64,000 nt of DNA. Origin: Pseudomonas sp. MWU16-30317. Its GTDB lineage: Bacteria; Pseudomonadota; Gammaproteobacteria; Pseudomonadales; Pseudomonadaceae. Position numbers and translations under genes: made by a program. A model generated the notes under the pieces. That model saw only the letters and a list, made by a program, of their open reading frames with translations. It was not told the origin of the DNA and searched no databases. This document shows positions 28,897 through 37,539 of this stretch, in pieces (the stretch's first letter is position 1; each line of letters opens with the position of its first letter). The DNA lies in NCBI RefSeq assembly GCF_020515695.1, contig NZ_JAIWJA010000002.1:186001-250000 (forward strand). Direction: 5' to 3'.

Positions 28897-29402
28897 AATG
28901 CCGGGTCCTGGTAGCGACATTCTGCGGTTTGATCGCGGCTGTCTTTGTGCAGAGTGCCCAAGCCAGCACGCTTGAAGCCGTTAACCACACGCACTGGGCG
29001 ATCAACCGCTTTAGTGTCGATGGTCGTTCGGGGATCGACATCATTGGTCCGTACCAGAGGGGTGGGGGAGGTTGTTGTTATGTGGCGCCGTCGAACTGGA
29101 AGTCGGGGATGACAGTGCGGGTCAATTGGGAAACTGGAGTGGCTTATCCCGATGGCTTTCCCGGATTTGCGGACGAAGATAAATACGAAGCGTGGGCGGT
29201 AAGATTAAGAGCACAAAAACGCCAGCACAGCAAAGTAGTCCCCGTCCCCGACTACACCGGCCAAAAAGTCTGCGGGCTCACCGTGCACTTCCTGCCCTGT
29301 GACGAGCTTCAGGTCACCACATCTTGCTACGCCTACGGCAGTCCCGAATACCCAATCAAGACCCCGCTGCACTTGCCGGAGCCTCAGTCATGTCCCAAGT
29401 AA
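28884..29402 (+). CDS. DUF3304 protein copy 4, candidate immunity protein
   Basis: A 172-residue paralogue whose signal peptide is nearly the same as in copy 3 (MSQVKCRVLVATFCGL), while the core and flank residues resemble copy 1. The variable window is PDGFPGFADEDKYEAWAVRLRA. It starts 506 bases after copy 3, giving the repeat unit length. Its final bases again contain an ATGTCCCAAGTAA start, but there it opens only a 14-codon frame leading to the PAAR gene. Confidence 0.85.
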   Translation: MSQVKCRVLVATFCGLIAAVFVQSAQASTLEAVNHTHWAINRFSVDGRSGIDIIGPYQRGGGGCCYVAPSNWKSGMTVRVNWETGVAYPDGFPGFADEDKYEAWAVRLRAQKRQHSKVVPVPDYTGQKVCGLTVHFLPCDELQVTTSCYAYGSPEYPIKTPLHLPEPQSCPK

Positions 29403-29434
29403 TGTGCGGCCTGAATATGGAGATGTGCAGATGA
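29390..29434 (+). other. 14-codon mini-ORF bridging DUF3304 copy 4 and PAAR
   Basis: The repeat-derived start ATGTCCCAAGTA opens a frame MSQVMCGLNMEMCR that stops at 29432-29434, with the stop overlapping the PAAR ATG (ATGA). It looks like the remnant of a lost fifth copy or of the original gene junction. It could carry ribosomes from the array into PAAR. Expression is unproven. Confidence 0.4.
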
Positions 29435-29688
29435 AGCCTGTGATTCGTCTGGGAGATACGTTGGCAGAGTTTGGTGGTGAAGTGCTGGAAGGACACTACG
29501 AGTGCGATGGCAAGCCCATGGCCTGTCAGGGCGATGCGGTGCACTGCGACCTGCACGGCCGCACCGTGATCGCCGAAGGCACCGACCTGCTGCACATCGA
29601 CGGCCGACCGGCGGCGCTGCACGGTCATCGTTGCAAATGCGGGTGCACGCTGGTCAGCTCGTTGCCCGACACGCAGGTGGCGTTTTGA
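29431..29688 (+). CDS. PAAR-domain T6SS spike tip protein
   Basis: An 85-residue stand-alone PAAR protein that would cap the VgrG spike. Visible features are MKPVIRLGDTL, GDAVHCDLHGRTVIAEGT and the cysteine/histidine cluster HGHRCKCGC near residues 68-75, which would bind the metal at the tip. No extension or toxin domain is attached. Ribosome site GGAG at 29419-29422. It ends overlapping the TTG start of the next gene. Confidence 0.88.
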   Translation: MKPVIRLGDTLAEFGGEVLEGHYECDGKPMACQGDAVHCDLHGRTVIAEGTDLLHIDGRPAALHGHRCKCGCTLVSSLPDTQVAF

Positions 29689-30818
29689 TTGCCGCGCCGA
29701 AGTTTGCCGCTTACCCCTTGGTTCAGGCCCCGGCATACTCGCGATGGATAGCTAGTGGTGTGGCCTTGCCGGTTGTTCTGGGCGGTGTAGGCACGGGCTT
29801 GAGATCGGTCATTGAACCGCAACTGGCATTAAGCGCAGTGGCTTGTGTCTCGCTGGTGTGGTTGCTGGCACTGCTGTTGCGCATCTTGTATTTCAGGCTC
29901 AACCGCCATAACGCTGAAAGCTATCGGCAGGCGACCGAGCAAGTCAGCCAAGCCTGGTGGAAGCACCACCGGCAGACGGTAGGGCTGGTCGAGTCCGTGC
30001 TGGTTTCAGCGGCATGCACCACGCATGAAGATGGGCAGCTGCTTTTCACCTCGGACCATCAGCCACCCACACCACAGGCAGCGCATGAAGGGCGCGCGAT
30101 TCATCTCGTTCAGGTATTCGGGAATGATATCGGCGAGCGTGAGCGCAATCTAGCGATCTTGCTCGCCCTGCAATGGCATCAACAACGAGATGAGCCTTCA
30201 GCCGTGCAACCGCTACGTTGCTACTGGCAGGGCTCATTGCCGGCCTGGCAAGCATTCGTAGAACAGATGGCACTTTGCTCTCCCTTGGTCCAACTCCCCG
30301 AGCAGCCCGAGCCGTGGGAGGGCATCCGTACCCTGGATACGGTTATTGACCAATTGCAGGGCGCACCTGCAGCGACCCGGGTCCTCTGCGCGGGTTGCCA
30401 ATCCTCGCCTATCCAGCGGGACGATCACTTGCCAGCAGGAGAAGCGGCGGTGCTGTGGTTATTCGGCCCAAACGGCAATGTGCGTTTTTCGCGGGGTGAG
30501 TGGTTTTCAGCTAACGCCGAGCAGCTTTCTGCGGTGGCTAAGCGCGCTTTACGGCAGCGCGGACTCACGACTCCCACAGACGTATGCGTGTCGTTCTCTC
30601 AACCGGATGTACCTGAGCTTCCGGCGGCTGGCTGGAACATCAAACAGCATGTGCAAGATGCCAACTTCGGCGCCTTGGAGCGTTTACAGGCCATGGTCGT
30701 ACAGACCTTGGCTGCCTGGTACGCAGAGCAGCACCAAGTGCCCTGCGCTTGGTTAGCGACCGATCCTCATCACACCTTGGCCCTTGGAATTGTGGAATCC
30801 GATGACTCAGCTAGTTGA
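29685..30818 (+). CDS. Unrecognised T6SS-cluster membrane protein
   Basis: A 377-residue protein whose family I do not recognise. Two membrane helices near residues 22-42 and 46-68 are followed by a soluble, probably cytoplasmic region (about 70-377) with tryptophan-rich helices (QAWWKHHRQTVGLVESVL) and a final HHTLALGIVESDD. The likely start is TTG at 29685, overlapping the PAAR stop; the frame is open further up inside PAAR but there it reads as a shadow. The stop lies 14 bases inside tssM. Its place between tip and membrane-complex genes suggests a structural or loading role in this T6SS subtype. Confidence 0.72.
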   Translation: MIAAPKFAAYPLVQAPAYSRWIASGVALPVVLGGVGTGLRSVIEPQLALSAVACVSLVWLLALLLRILYFRLNRHNAESYRQATEQVSQAWWKHHRQTVGLVESVLVSAACTTHEDGQLLFTSDHQPPTPQAAHEGRAIHLVQVFGNDIGERERNLAILLALQWHQQRDEPSAVQPLRCYWQGSLPAWQAFVEQMALCSPLVQLPEQPEPWEGIRTLDTVIDQLQGAPAATRVLCAGCQSSPIQRDDHLPAGEAAVLWLFGPNGNVRFSRGEWFSANAEQLSAVAKRALRQRGLTTPTDVCVSFSQPDVPELPAAGWNIKQHVQDANFGALERLQAMVVQTLAAWYAEQHQVPCAWLATDPHHTLALGIVESDDSAS

Positions 30819-33800
30819 ATCTCCGAAAATATCCTCTGGCAAGACGGCGTTATTACTGGCGGGAATCCTGGCCGTGCTTGTCGCAGCGGGCGCTGGGATT
30901 TGGTGGTTATTGATGGAGCCTCGTCTTCTCAGCCGTGCCATGGTGCGTGATGTCTTGCTCAAGGGCGTATTGCTATGGGCAGTGTTGTTCGGCATGGCGC
31001 TGGTGGCTTGGCAGATTGTCCAGAAGGGAATTCGCAATCTGGTACTTGGTTCTTGGGCGCCACCCCAATCATCTTCTGGTGAACCCGATGAGCGGCCGGA
31101 CCTGGCAGATATAGTCGGACGCTTGCGCGAGCACTACGGCCTCTTCTGGCGCCGCAAAGTCCGCCTGCTCCTGATCATCGGCGAACCCAGCGAAATCGCA
31201 GCCATCGCCCCCACCCTGGCCGAGAAATACTGGCTGGAAGGCCAAAACACCGTCCTGCTCTGGGGCGGTAGCGCCCAATCCAACCTGGAACAAACCTTCC
31301 CAACCCACTGGCGAGGCCTCAGCCGCTGGCGCGCCCTGGACGGCGTCGTCTGGGCCCTCAACCCAACCCAGGCCGCCGACGATGCCGCGATGGGCGCAGG
31401 CGTGCGTGAACTGCAACGCCTGGCCCGCGGCCTGAGCTGGAAGCTGCCGTTGCACCTGTGGCAAGTCTGCGACAGCGCCTGGCCGCAATCCACCCGCAAA
31501 ACCGAGCCGGTCGGTTGTCAGTTGCCCGAACGCTTCACCGCCGCAGCGCTGGACACCGCGCTCGCCAGTCTGCTCGAACCGTTACGCCGTCAGGGCCTGG
31601 CGCAGATGAACACCGACATGACCCATGACTTCCTGTTGCGCCTGTCTCGGGATCTGCAGGAAGAAGCCATCGCGCGCTGGCGTCACACGCTGGCACCCCT
31701 GGCCAACGAGTTCGCCCGTGGCGTGCCGTTGCGTGGGCTGTGGTTCAGCCTGCCGGTGCCACCCACCCCACATGATTTGCAACACCACTGGCCGATCATT
31801 AAGGTGTGGAGCGGCGTACTGGACGACCACCCCAACCCCCAGCGGCTGGGCTGGAGTGTCCCGCGAGTCGCCTACACAGCGACCCTGGGCCTGGCAACCC
31901 TTTGGAGCGCAGGCTTGCTGATCTCGTTGGTCAGCAACCAAGTGCAGATCGCCCAGGTACAGACCTCGCTGGCTGCCCTGGAGCAACCCGGCAACGGCGA
32001 TGCCCAACTGCATGCACTCAACGACCTGGTACGCGAGCTGTCCCGGCTCGATTATCGCGCCGAGCACGGCGCGCCCTGGTATCTGCGTTTCGGCCTGAAC
32101 CAGAACCAGCGCCTGCTCGAGGTGGTCTGGCCGCGCTATGTCGAGGCCAACGACCGCCTCATTCGTGACCCCGCAGCGGCCACTCTGCAACGCCAACTCA
32201 ACGCATTGATCCGCCTGCCAGCGGGCAGCGAGCAACGGGCCGAACGCGCCCAGAGCGCCTACGAGCCACTCAAGGCCTACCTGATGCTGGCCCGCCCGGA
32301 AAAAGCCGACGCCACCTTTCTCGCCACAGCCATGACCCACGCCGAGCCGACGCGCAACGGTATATCGCCAGGGCTGTGGCAAGGCCTGTCACCTACGCTC
32401 TGGCAATTCTACGGCGAGCACCTCGCGGCGCACCCGCAGTGGGCGATCAAGGCTGATGCCAAGCTAGTCGCCTTGACCCGCCAGGTGTTGCTCGGCCAGT
32501 TGGGTCAGCGCAACGCCGAAACCAGCCTCTACCAGCAGGTCCTCGACCTGGCCGCCAATCAGCACCCGGACATGGACCTGCAAAGCATGGTCGGTGAAAC
32601 CGACGCCCTGGCCCTGTTCTACAGCGAAGCCAGCGTGCCGGGCGTATTCACCGGTCAGGCCTGGGAAGGCCAGGTACGCCGCGCCATCGACGATATCGCC
32701 GAGGCTCGCCGCGAGGAAATCGACTGGGTGCTCAGCGATCAGCAAGCCGATATCGCCGCCGAACTGACCCCCGAGGTGCTCAAGGAGCGCCTCACCGAAC
32801 GCTACTTTCAGGACTACGCCAACGCCTGGCTGGATTTCCTCAACGGTTTGCGCTGGCATCAGGCCGACAGCCTGTCCGAGGTGATCGACCAACTGACCCT
32901 GATGAGCGACGTGCGCCAGTCGCCGCTGATCGCGCTGATGAACACCCTGGCCTATCAGGGCCAGGCCGGCACCCGCAGCCAGGCGCTGGCGGACTCGCTG
33001 ATCCAGTCCGCGCAACAGCTGATCGACCGGGACAAGGTGCCGGTGATCGACCAACAACGCCTGACCCCACGCAGCCCACTGGACGCCACCTTCGGCCCGC
33101 TGTTGACCCTGCTCGGCAAAGACCCCGACGCCAAGGCCGATACCGATCGCCTGAGCCTGCAGGCCTTCCTCACCCGCGTCACGCGGGTGCGCTTGAAACT
33201 GCAGCAAGTCAGCAACGCCCCTGACCCCCAGGAAATGACCCAGGCCTTGGCCCAGGCGGTGTTTCAGGGCAAGAGCACCGACCTCACGGATACCCAATCC
33301 TACGGCAGCGTCATTGCCGCCAGCCTGGGCGCGGAATGGGCAGGCGTCGGCCAGACGTTGTTCGTGCAGCCGCTGCAACAGGCCTGGCAGCGCGTGCTGC
33401 AACCGTCGGCGGCGGGCCTCAATCAGCAGTGGCAACGGGCGATCGTCACCGACTGGCACAGCGCCTTCGCCGGCCGCTACCCCTTCGCCAAAACCACCAG
33501 CGATGCCTCGCTGCCCATGCTGGGGCAGATGATCCGCGCCGACTCGGGCCGCATCGAGCAGTTCCTGCAGCGCCAGCTGGGCGGCGTATTGCGCAAGGAA
33601 GGCAGCCGCTGGGTGGCCGACCCGCGGCACAGCCAGGGGCTGCGCTTCAACCCGCAGTTCCTGGCGGCCATCAACCAGCTCAGCCACCTGGCGGACGTGA
33701 TGTACACCGATGGCGGCATGGGGCTGGGTTTCGAGCTGCGAGGCAAACCGGTGCGCGATGTGGTGCAAACCACCTTCATCCTCAATGGCGACAAGCACCA

Positions 33801-34167
33801 CTACTTCAACCAGCGCGAATTCTGGCAGCGCTTCAACTGGCCGGGCCGCAGCGATCATCCGGGCGCGAGCCTGAGCTGGACCAGCATCCACACGGGCGAA
33901 CGCCTGTTCGGTGACTTCCAGGGCACCTGGGGCCTGATCCGCCTGCTGGAAAAAGCCAAGGTCACGCCATTGGACGATAGCGACAGCCACTACCGCGTGG
34001 TGCTCAAGGCGCCGGACGGTATACCCCTGACCTGGAACCTGCGTACCGAGCTGGGGGCAGGGCCGTTGGCGTTGCTGAAATTGCGCGACTTCAGGTTGCC
34101 GCAGCAGATATTCCTGGGCGACGGCGTGGCGGATGTGCCCTATGCGCAGAATGGGAGTTTTGAATGA
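30802..34167 (+). CDS. tssM: T6SS membrane-complex protein TssM (IcmF)
   Basis: A 1121-residue IcmF/TssM protein that spans the inner membrane and periplasm and contacts TssL and the TssJ lipoprotein. Membrane helices near residues 15-38, 52-72 and 358-378 leave a cytoplasmic domain between the second and third and a long periplasmic region after the third. The usual place for a Walker A motif reads IGEPSEIAAI, with no GKT/S, so ATP binding is unlikely. The C-terminal domain (TTFILNGDKHHYFNQREFWQ region and PLTWNLRTELGAGPL) is typical of IcmF. ATG 30802 is chosen over an upstream TTG at 30784. Overlaps tssA by four bases. Confidence 0.94.
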   Translation: MTQLVESPKISSGKTALLLAGILAVLVAAGAGIWWLLMEPRLLSRAMVRDVLLKGVLLWAVLFGMALVAWQIVQKGIRNLVLGSWAPPQSSSGEPDERPDLADIVGRLREHYGLFWRRKVRLLLIIGEPSEIAAIAPTLAEKYWLEGQNTVLLWGGSAQSNLEQTFPTHWRGLSRWRALDGVVWALNPTQAADDAAMGAGVRELQRLARGLSWKLPLHLWQVCDSAWPQSTRKTEPVGCQLPERFTAAALDTALASLLEPLRRQGLAQMNTDMTHDFLLRLSRDLQEEAIARWRHTLAPLANEFARGVPLRGLWFSLPVPPTPHDLQHHWPIIKVWSGVLDDHPNPQRLGWSVPRVAYTATLGLATLWSAGLLISLVSNQVQIAQVQTSLAALEQPGNGDAQLHALNDLVRELSRLDYRAEHGAPWYLRFGLNQNQRLLEVVWPRYVEANDRLIRDPAAATLQRQLNALIRLPAGSEQRAERAQSAYEPLKAYLMLARPEKADATFLATAMTHAEPTRNGISPGLWQGLSPTLWQFYGEHLAAHPQWAIKADAKLVALTRQVLLGQLGQRNAETSLYQQVLDLAANQHPDMDLQSMVGETDALALFYSEASVPGVFTGQAWEGQVRRAIDDIAEARREEIDWVLSDQQADIAAELTPEVLKERLTERYFQDYANAWLDFLNGLRWHQADSLSEVIDQLTLMSDVRQSPLIALMNTLAYQGQAGTRSQALADSLIQSAQQLIDRDKVPVIDQQRLTPRSPLDATFGPLLTLLGKDPDAKADTDRLSLQAFLTRVTRVRLKLQQVSNAPDPQEMTQALAQAVFQGKSTDLTDTQSYGSVIAASLGAEWAGVGQTLFVQPLQQAWQRVLQPSAAGLNQQWQRAIVTDWHSAFAGRYPFAKTTSDASLPMLGQMIRADSGRIEQFLQRQLGGVLRKEGSRWVADPRHSQGLRFNPQFLAAINQLSHLADVMYTDGGMGLGFELRGKPVRDVVQTTFILNGDKHHYFNQREFWQRFNWPGRSDHPGASLSWTSIHTGERLFGDFQGTWGLIRLLEKAKVTPLDDSDSHYRVVLKAPDGIPLTWNLRTELGAGPLALLKLRDFRLPQQIFLGDGVADVPYAQNGSFE

Positions 34168-35750
34168 GTCTGCGTACTTTGATCGATCATTGCTTGGGCA
34201 AACGCGATGCCCTGACCTTGGGGCGCAGCCAGGCCGAGCGCTGGGAGCCTTTGCTGCAACCAATCAGCGATGCCTCGCCCGTAGGGCAAGATCCAGGGTA
34301 TGACGATGACTTCCAGCACATGCGCGAGGAGGTCAACAAGTTGTCTGGAGCGGATGCCGAACGGGTGGTTCAACTGGCAGAAAAGCTGCTTGTCCAGACC
34401 TGCAAAGACTTGCGGGTAGCGACCTACTATTTGTGGGCACGCCTGCAGATGGATGGCGAAGCCGGACTGGCTGATGGGCTTACCCTGTTAGCGGCGTTAG
34501 TGGAGCGATACCCCGCCGATGTGCTGCCGGCTCGCGCCAATAGCCGCAAGATGGCTCTGGAATGGCTGGCCAGCAGCAAGGTGCTGGACAGCCTGTCGCT
34601 CTACCCGGAGGTGGTACGCAGCGAGGCGGAGCGTACCGTAGCGGCGCTGGCCTGGCTGGAGCGCGGGCTTGAGGCCTGGCCCCAGGACCAGCGTCCCGCC
34701 TTGGGCGCACTGTATGGCGCGTTGTCCACACGGTTGAACCAATCTGGCGGGGTGGATGCGCTGGTGCCGCAGCACAGTGCCAGTCATGACGCGAACGCGC
34801 ACGGGGCATTGTCATCATCCCCGGCGATCAAATCAGGGCGGGACCTGTTGGACAGTGGCCGATCACTGGCGGGGTATTTGCGCGAACAGTCCCAAGGGTG
34901 GCTCGCGGCTCATCGTCTGATGAAGAGCCTGCGCTGGGACAGCTTGCACCAGTCGCCGCCCGAGGATGCAAACGGCAACACGCGACTGGCGCCGCCCCGT
35001 AGCGAATATCGGGCACAGCTCAAACGCCTGTACCTGCAACAGAGCTGGACCGAATTGCTCGATCTGGTCGAGCGGGTGTACGCCGAAGGGGTAAACCATT
35101 TCTGGCTGGATTTACAGTGGTACCTGTACCAGGCGCTGAGTGAACAACCGGTGCCACTAGACGGCTGGGCGGACATCGTCAAGCGTGATCTGGGTATGTT
35201 CCTCGAGCGCTTGCCGGGCCTGGAACTGTTGAAATGGAGTGACGGCAGTCCATTCGCTGACGAGACCACCCGTGACTGGATCACCCAGCACGTCAGCGGC
35301 AATCGGCCGGAACAATGGTTGCCGGCTCCCAAAGCCGCATTAGCCACGGCAGACACCGAAATTCTCGCACTGGAAGACGAAGCTTTGGCCCAGGCCGACA
35401 GTGATGGCGTTGAGGCGGCGTTGACTTGGCTGGCGCAGAGGCCCGGCGTGCACAGCGGGCGTCAGCGCTGGCTGCTGCGTCTGCTGATGGCGCGGGTCGT
35501 TGAACAATATGGCAAGAGCGATCTGGCCGTGCACTTGCTGGGGGAGCTGGACACGACTGCGCAGCAGCACGTCTTGCAGACATGGGAGCCGGAGCTGAAT
35601 TTCGAGGTCAAGGCTCGATTGCTCAAGCTGCTGCGTTTGAAAGCGCAACGCAACGATGCCGACAAACCCGCTCTGGCCCGGCGTACCGAGGCACTGCTGG
35701 CCGCGTTGGTGGCAATTGATCCGGTACGCGCCGCAGTGCTCTGCGCTTGA
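34164..35750 (+). CDS. tssA: T6SS baseplate/cap protein TssA
   Basis: A 528-residue TssA with the N-terminal ImpA domain (RWEPLLQPISDASPVGQDPGYDDDF, then ALVERYPADVLPARANSRKMALEWL) and a long helical C-terminal half of the VasJ type (LEDEALAQADSDGVEAALTWLAQRPG, SGRQRWLLRLLMARV). TssA proteins help dock the baseplate and either start or cap sheath growth. It starts within the last four bases of tssM and lies directly before tssF. Confidence 0.9.
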   Translation: MSLRTLIDHCLGKRDALTLGRSQAERWEPLLQPISDASPVGQDPGYDDDFQHMREEVNKLSGADAERVVQLAEKLLVQTCKDLRVATYYLWARLQMDGEAGLADGLTLLAALVERYPADVLPARANSRKMALEWLASSKVLDSLSLYPEVVRSEAERTVAALAWLERGLEAWPQDQRPALGALYGALSTRLNQSGGVDALVPQHSASHDANAHGALSSSPAIKSGRDLLDSGRSLAGYLREQSQGWLAAHRLMKSLRWDSLHQSPPEDANGNTRLAPPRSEYRAQLKRLYLQQSWTELLDLVERVYAEGVNHFWLDLQWYLYQALSEQPVPLDGWADIVKRDLGMFLERLPGLELLKWSDGSPFADETTRDWITQHVSGNRPEQWLPAPKAALATADTEILALEDEALAQADSDGVEAALTWLAQRPGVHSGRQRWLLRLLMARVVEQYGKSDLAVHLLGELDTTAQQHVLQTWEPELNFEVKARLLKLLRLKAQRNDADKPALARRTEALLAALVAIDPVRAAVLCA

Positions 35751-35775
35751 CATCATCCATCAGGAATCTATCAGC

Positions 35776-37539
35776 TTGGACAATTTAACACTGCGCTACT
35801 TCGACGCCGAAATGCGTTACCTGCGCGAAGCCGGCAAGGAGTTCGCAGAAGCATTTCCGGATCGGGCTGCGCAGCTCAATCTGGATAAACCGGGCGCACA
35901 AGACCCGTACGTGGAGCGCCTTTTCGAGGGATTTGCCTTCTTGATGGGGCGCTTGCGGGAAAAGCTCGACGATGACCTGCCAGAGCTGACCGAGGGGCTG
36001 GTCAGCCTGCTGTGGCCCCACTACTTGCGCACTATTCCTTCCTTGTCCGTGATCGAATTGAGGCCCGAACTGGCGCAGATGAAGGGTAGCGAGCCTATCG
36101 GCAAAGGCTTTGAAGTGCTGTCCCAACCTATTGGCCCCCAACGTACCCGCTGTCGTTACACCACCACCCAGGATGTGAGGTTGCAACCGCTGGCCTTGGA
36201 GTCAGTGCGCGTGGCCTACGAGCCAGACGGCCGCTCGCTGCTGCGCCTGCGTTTCGCCTGTGGTGTGTTGACAGACTGGAGCCAGACCGATCTCAGCTGC
36301 CTGCCGCTGTACCTTAATGCCGATGGGCCGCTGGCCAGTGCATTACATCAAGCGCTGACCCTGAATACCCAAGCGCTGTATGTGCGGTCTTCGAGCCAGC
36401 AGGAACGCAAGCGTTTGGATGGCCATTTTGCGCCCAAAGGGTTTGCCGACGAAGATCGCTTGTGGCCCAAGGGCGACAGCGCGTTCAGCGGCTATCAGTT
36501 GCTGCTGGAGTACTTCACCTTCCGCGAAAAATTCATGTTCGTGACTCTCTATGGTCTGGAACAACTGGACCTTGGCGCAGGTACTTCCTGGTTCGAGTTG
36601 GACGTAGTGCTGCGCGAAGCATGGCCGCAAGAATTCAGCGTGAGCAGCGAGCACGTTCTTCTACATGCGGTGCCTGTAATCAATCTATTCCCGCTGGAGG
36701 CCGATCCGCTCGCCTTGGCCTCGCTGCAAACCGACTACCTGCTGCGGCCCATGCGTTTACAGGATGGGCACACCGAAATTTATTCGGTTGACCAGGTCAC
36801 CGCCTCCAGCAGTGGCGTGCGCCAGGACTATGTCCCATTTACAAGCTTTCGTCACAAGGGCGGCATGCTGCGCGACGATGCACCGGAGCGTTACTTCCAC
36901 ACTCGTTTGAAGCGCTCGGCGAAAGGCTTGCACGACACCTGGCTGATCCTGGGTGGCGATGGCTTTGACAAGGATCGACTGCTTGGCAGCGAAAGCTTGT
37001 CACTGAGCCTGACCGGCACCAATGGATTGCTACCGCGTAAAGCGCTGCAAAGCACCTTGCTCGATACCCCGATGCAGGCCACCCCAGTAAGTGTGCGGGT
37101 ACGCAATTTGTGCGCGCCGAGCTTGCCGCAGTACCCGCCCAACCGTGATCGTTTTCATTGGCGGGTACTCAGCCATCTGGGGTCGAATTTCTTGCCAATG
37201 CTTGATAACGCCGAAGTGCTACGCGGTACCTTGGCGCTGTATGACTGGACAGGCAGTGAACTGAACCGCCGTCGCCTGGAGGCCATCGCCGACGTTCGCC
37301 ATCATCTGGTTCAGCGCTTCGAAAGGGGCTTTCTGCTGCGCGGGGTGGATATCGAAGTCACCTTGGATGCGAACGGTTTTTCAGGAGAGGGCGACATCAG
37401 CCTGTTTGGCGAGATGCTCCATCGCTTCTTTGGCCTCTATGCCGATATTCATTTGTTCAACCAGCTCACGCTGATCCTGCAACCTACTGGAAAGTGCCTG
37501 CGATGGAACGAAAACCACAGTCAGCGTATTCCCGGCTGA
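35776..37539 (+). CDS. tssF: T6SS baseplate protein TssF
   Basis: A 587-residue TssF/ImpG/VasA. The opening LTLRYFDAEMRYLREAGKEFAEAFPDRAAQL and the later DPYVERLFEGFAFLMGRL are diagnostic. The TTG at 35776 has AGGA about 10 bases upstream and places this motif at the N-terminus as in homologues; earlier in-frame starts lie inside tssA. TssF and TssG form the baseplate wedge with TssE and TssK. The end overlaps the tssG start by 37 bases. Confidence 0.93.
   Translation: MDNLTLRYFDAEMRYLREAGKEFAEAFPDRAAQLNLDKPGAQDPYVERLFEGFAFLMGRLREKLDDDLPELTEGLVSLLWPHYLRTIPSLSVIELRPELAQMKGSEPIGKGFEVLSQPIGPQRTRCRYTTTQDVRLQPLALESVRVAYEPDGRSLLRLRFACGVLTDWSQTDLSCLPLYLNADGPLASALHQALTLNTQALYVRSSSQQERKRLDGHFAPKGFADEDRLWPKGDSAFSGYQLLLEYFTFREKFMFVTLYGLEQLDLGAGTSWFELDVVLREAWPQEFSVSSEHVLLHAVPVINLFPLEADPLALASLQTDYLLRPMRLQDGHTEIYSVDQVTASSSGVRQDYVPFTSFRHKGGMLRDDAPERYFHTRLKRSAKGLHDTWLILGGDGFDKDRLLGSESLSLSLTGTNGLLPRKALQSTLLDTPMQATPVSVRVRNLCAPSLPQYPPNRDRFHWRVLSHLGSNFLPMLDNAEVLRGTLALYDWTGSELNRRRLEAIADVRHHLVQRFERGFLLRGVDIEVTLDANGFSGEGDISLFGEMLHRFFGLYADIHLFNQLTLILQPTGKCLRWNENHSQRIPG

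Noticed and set aside
28378..29402. Extra DUF3304 copies as pseudogenes
   Set aside because: All copies are full length, keep signal peptides and conserved cysteines, and have usable starts.
32464..34263. 599-codon open frame antisense to tssM
   Set aside because: Shadow of tssM codon bias; composition is typical of antisense frames and no domain is visible.
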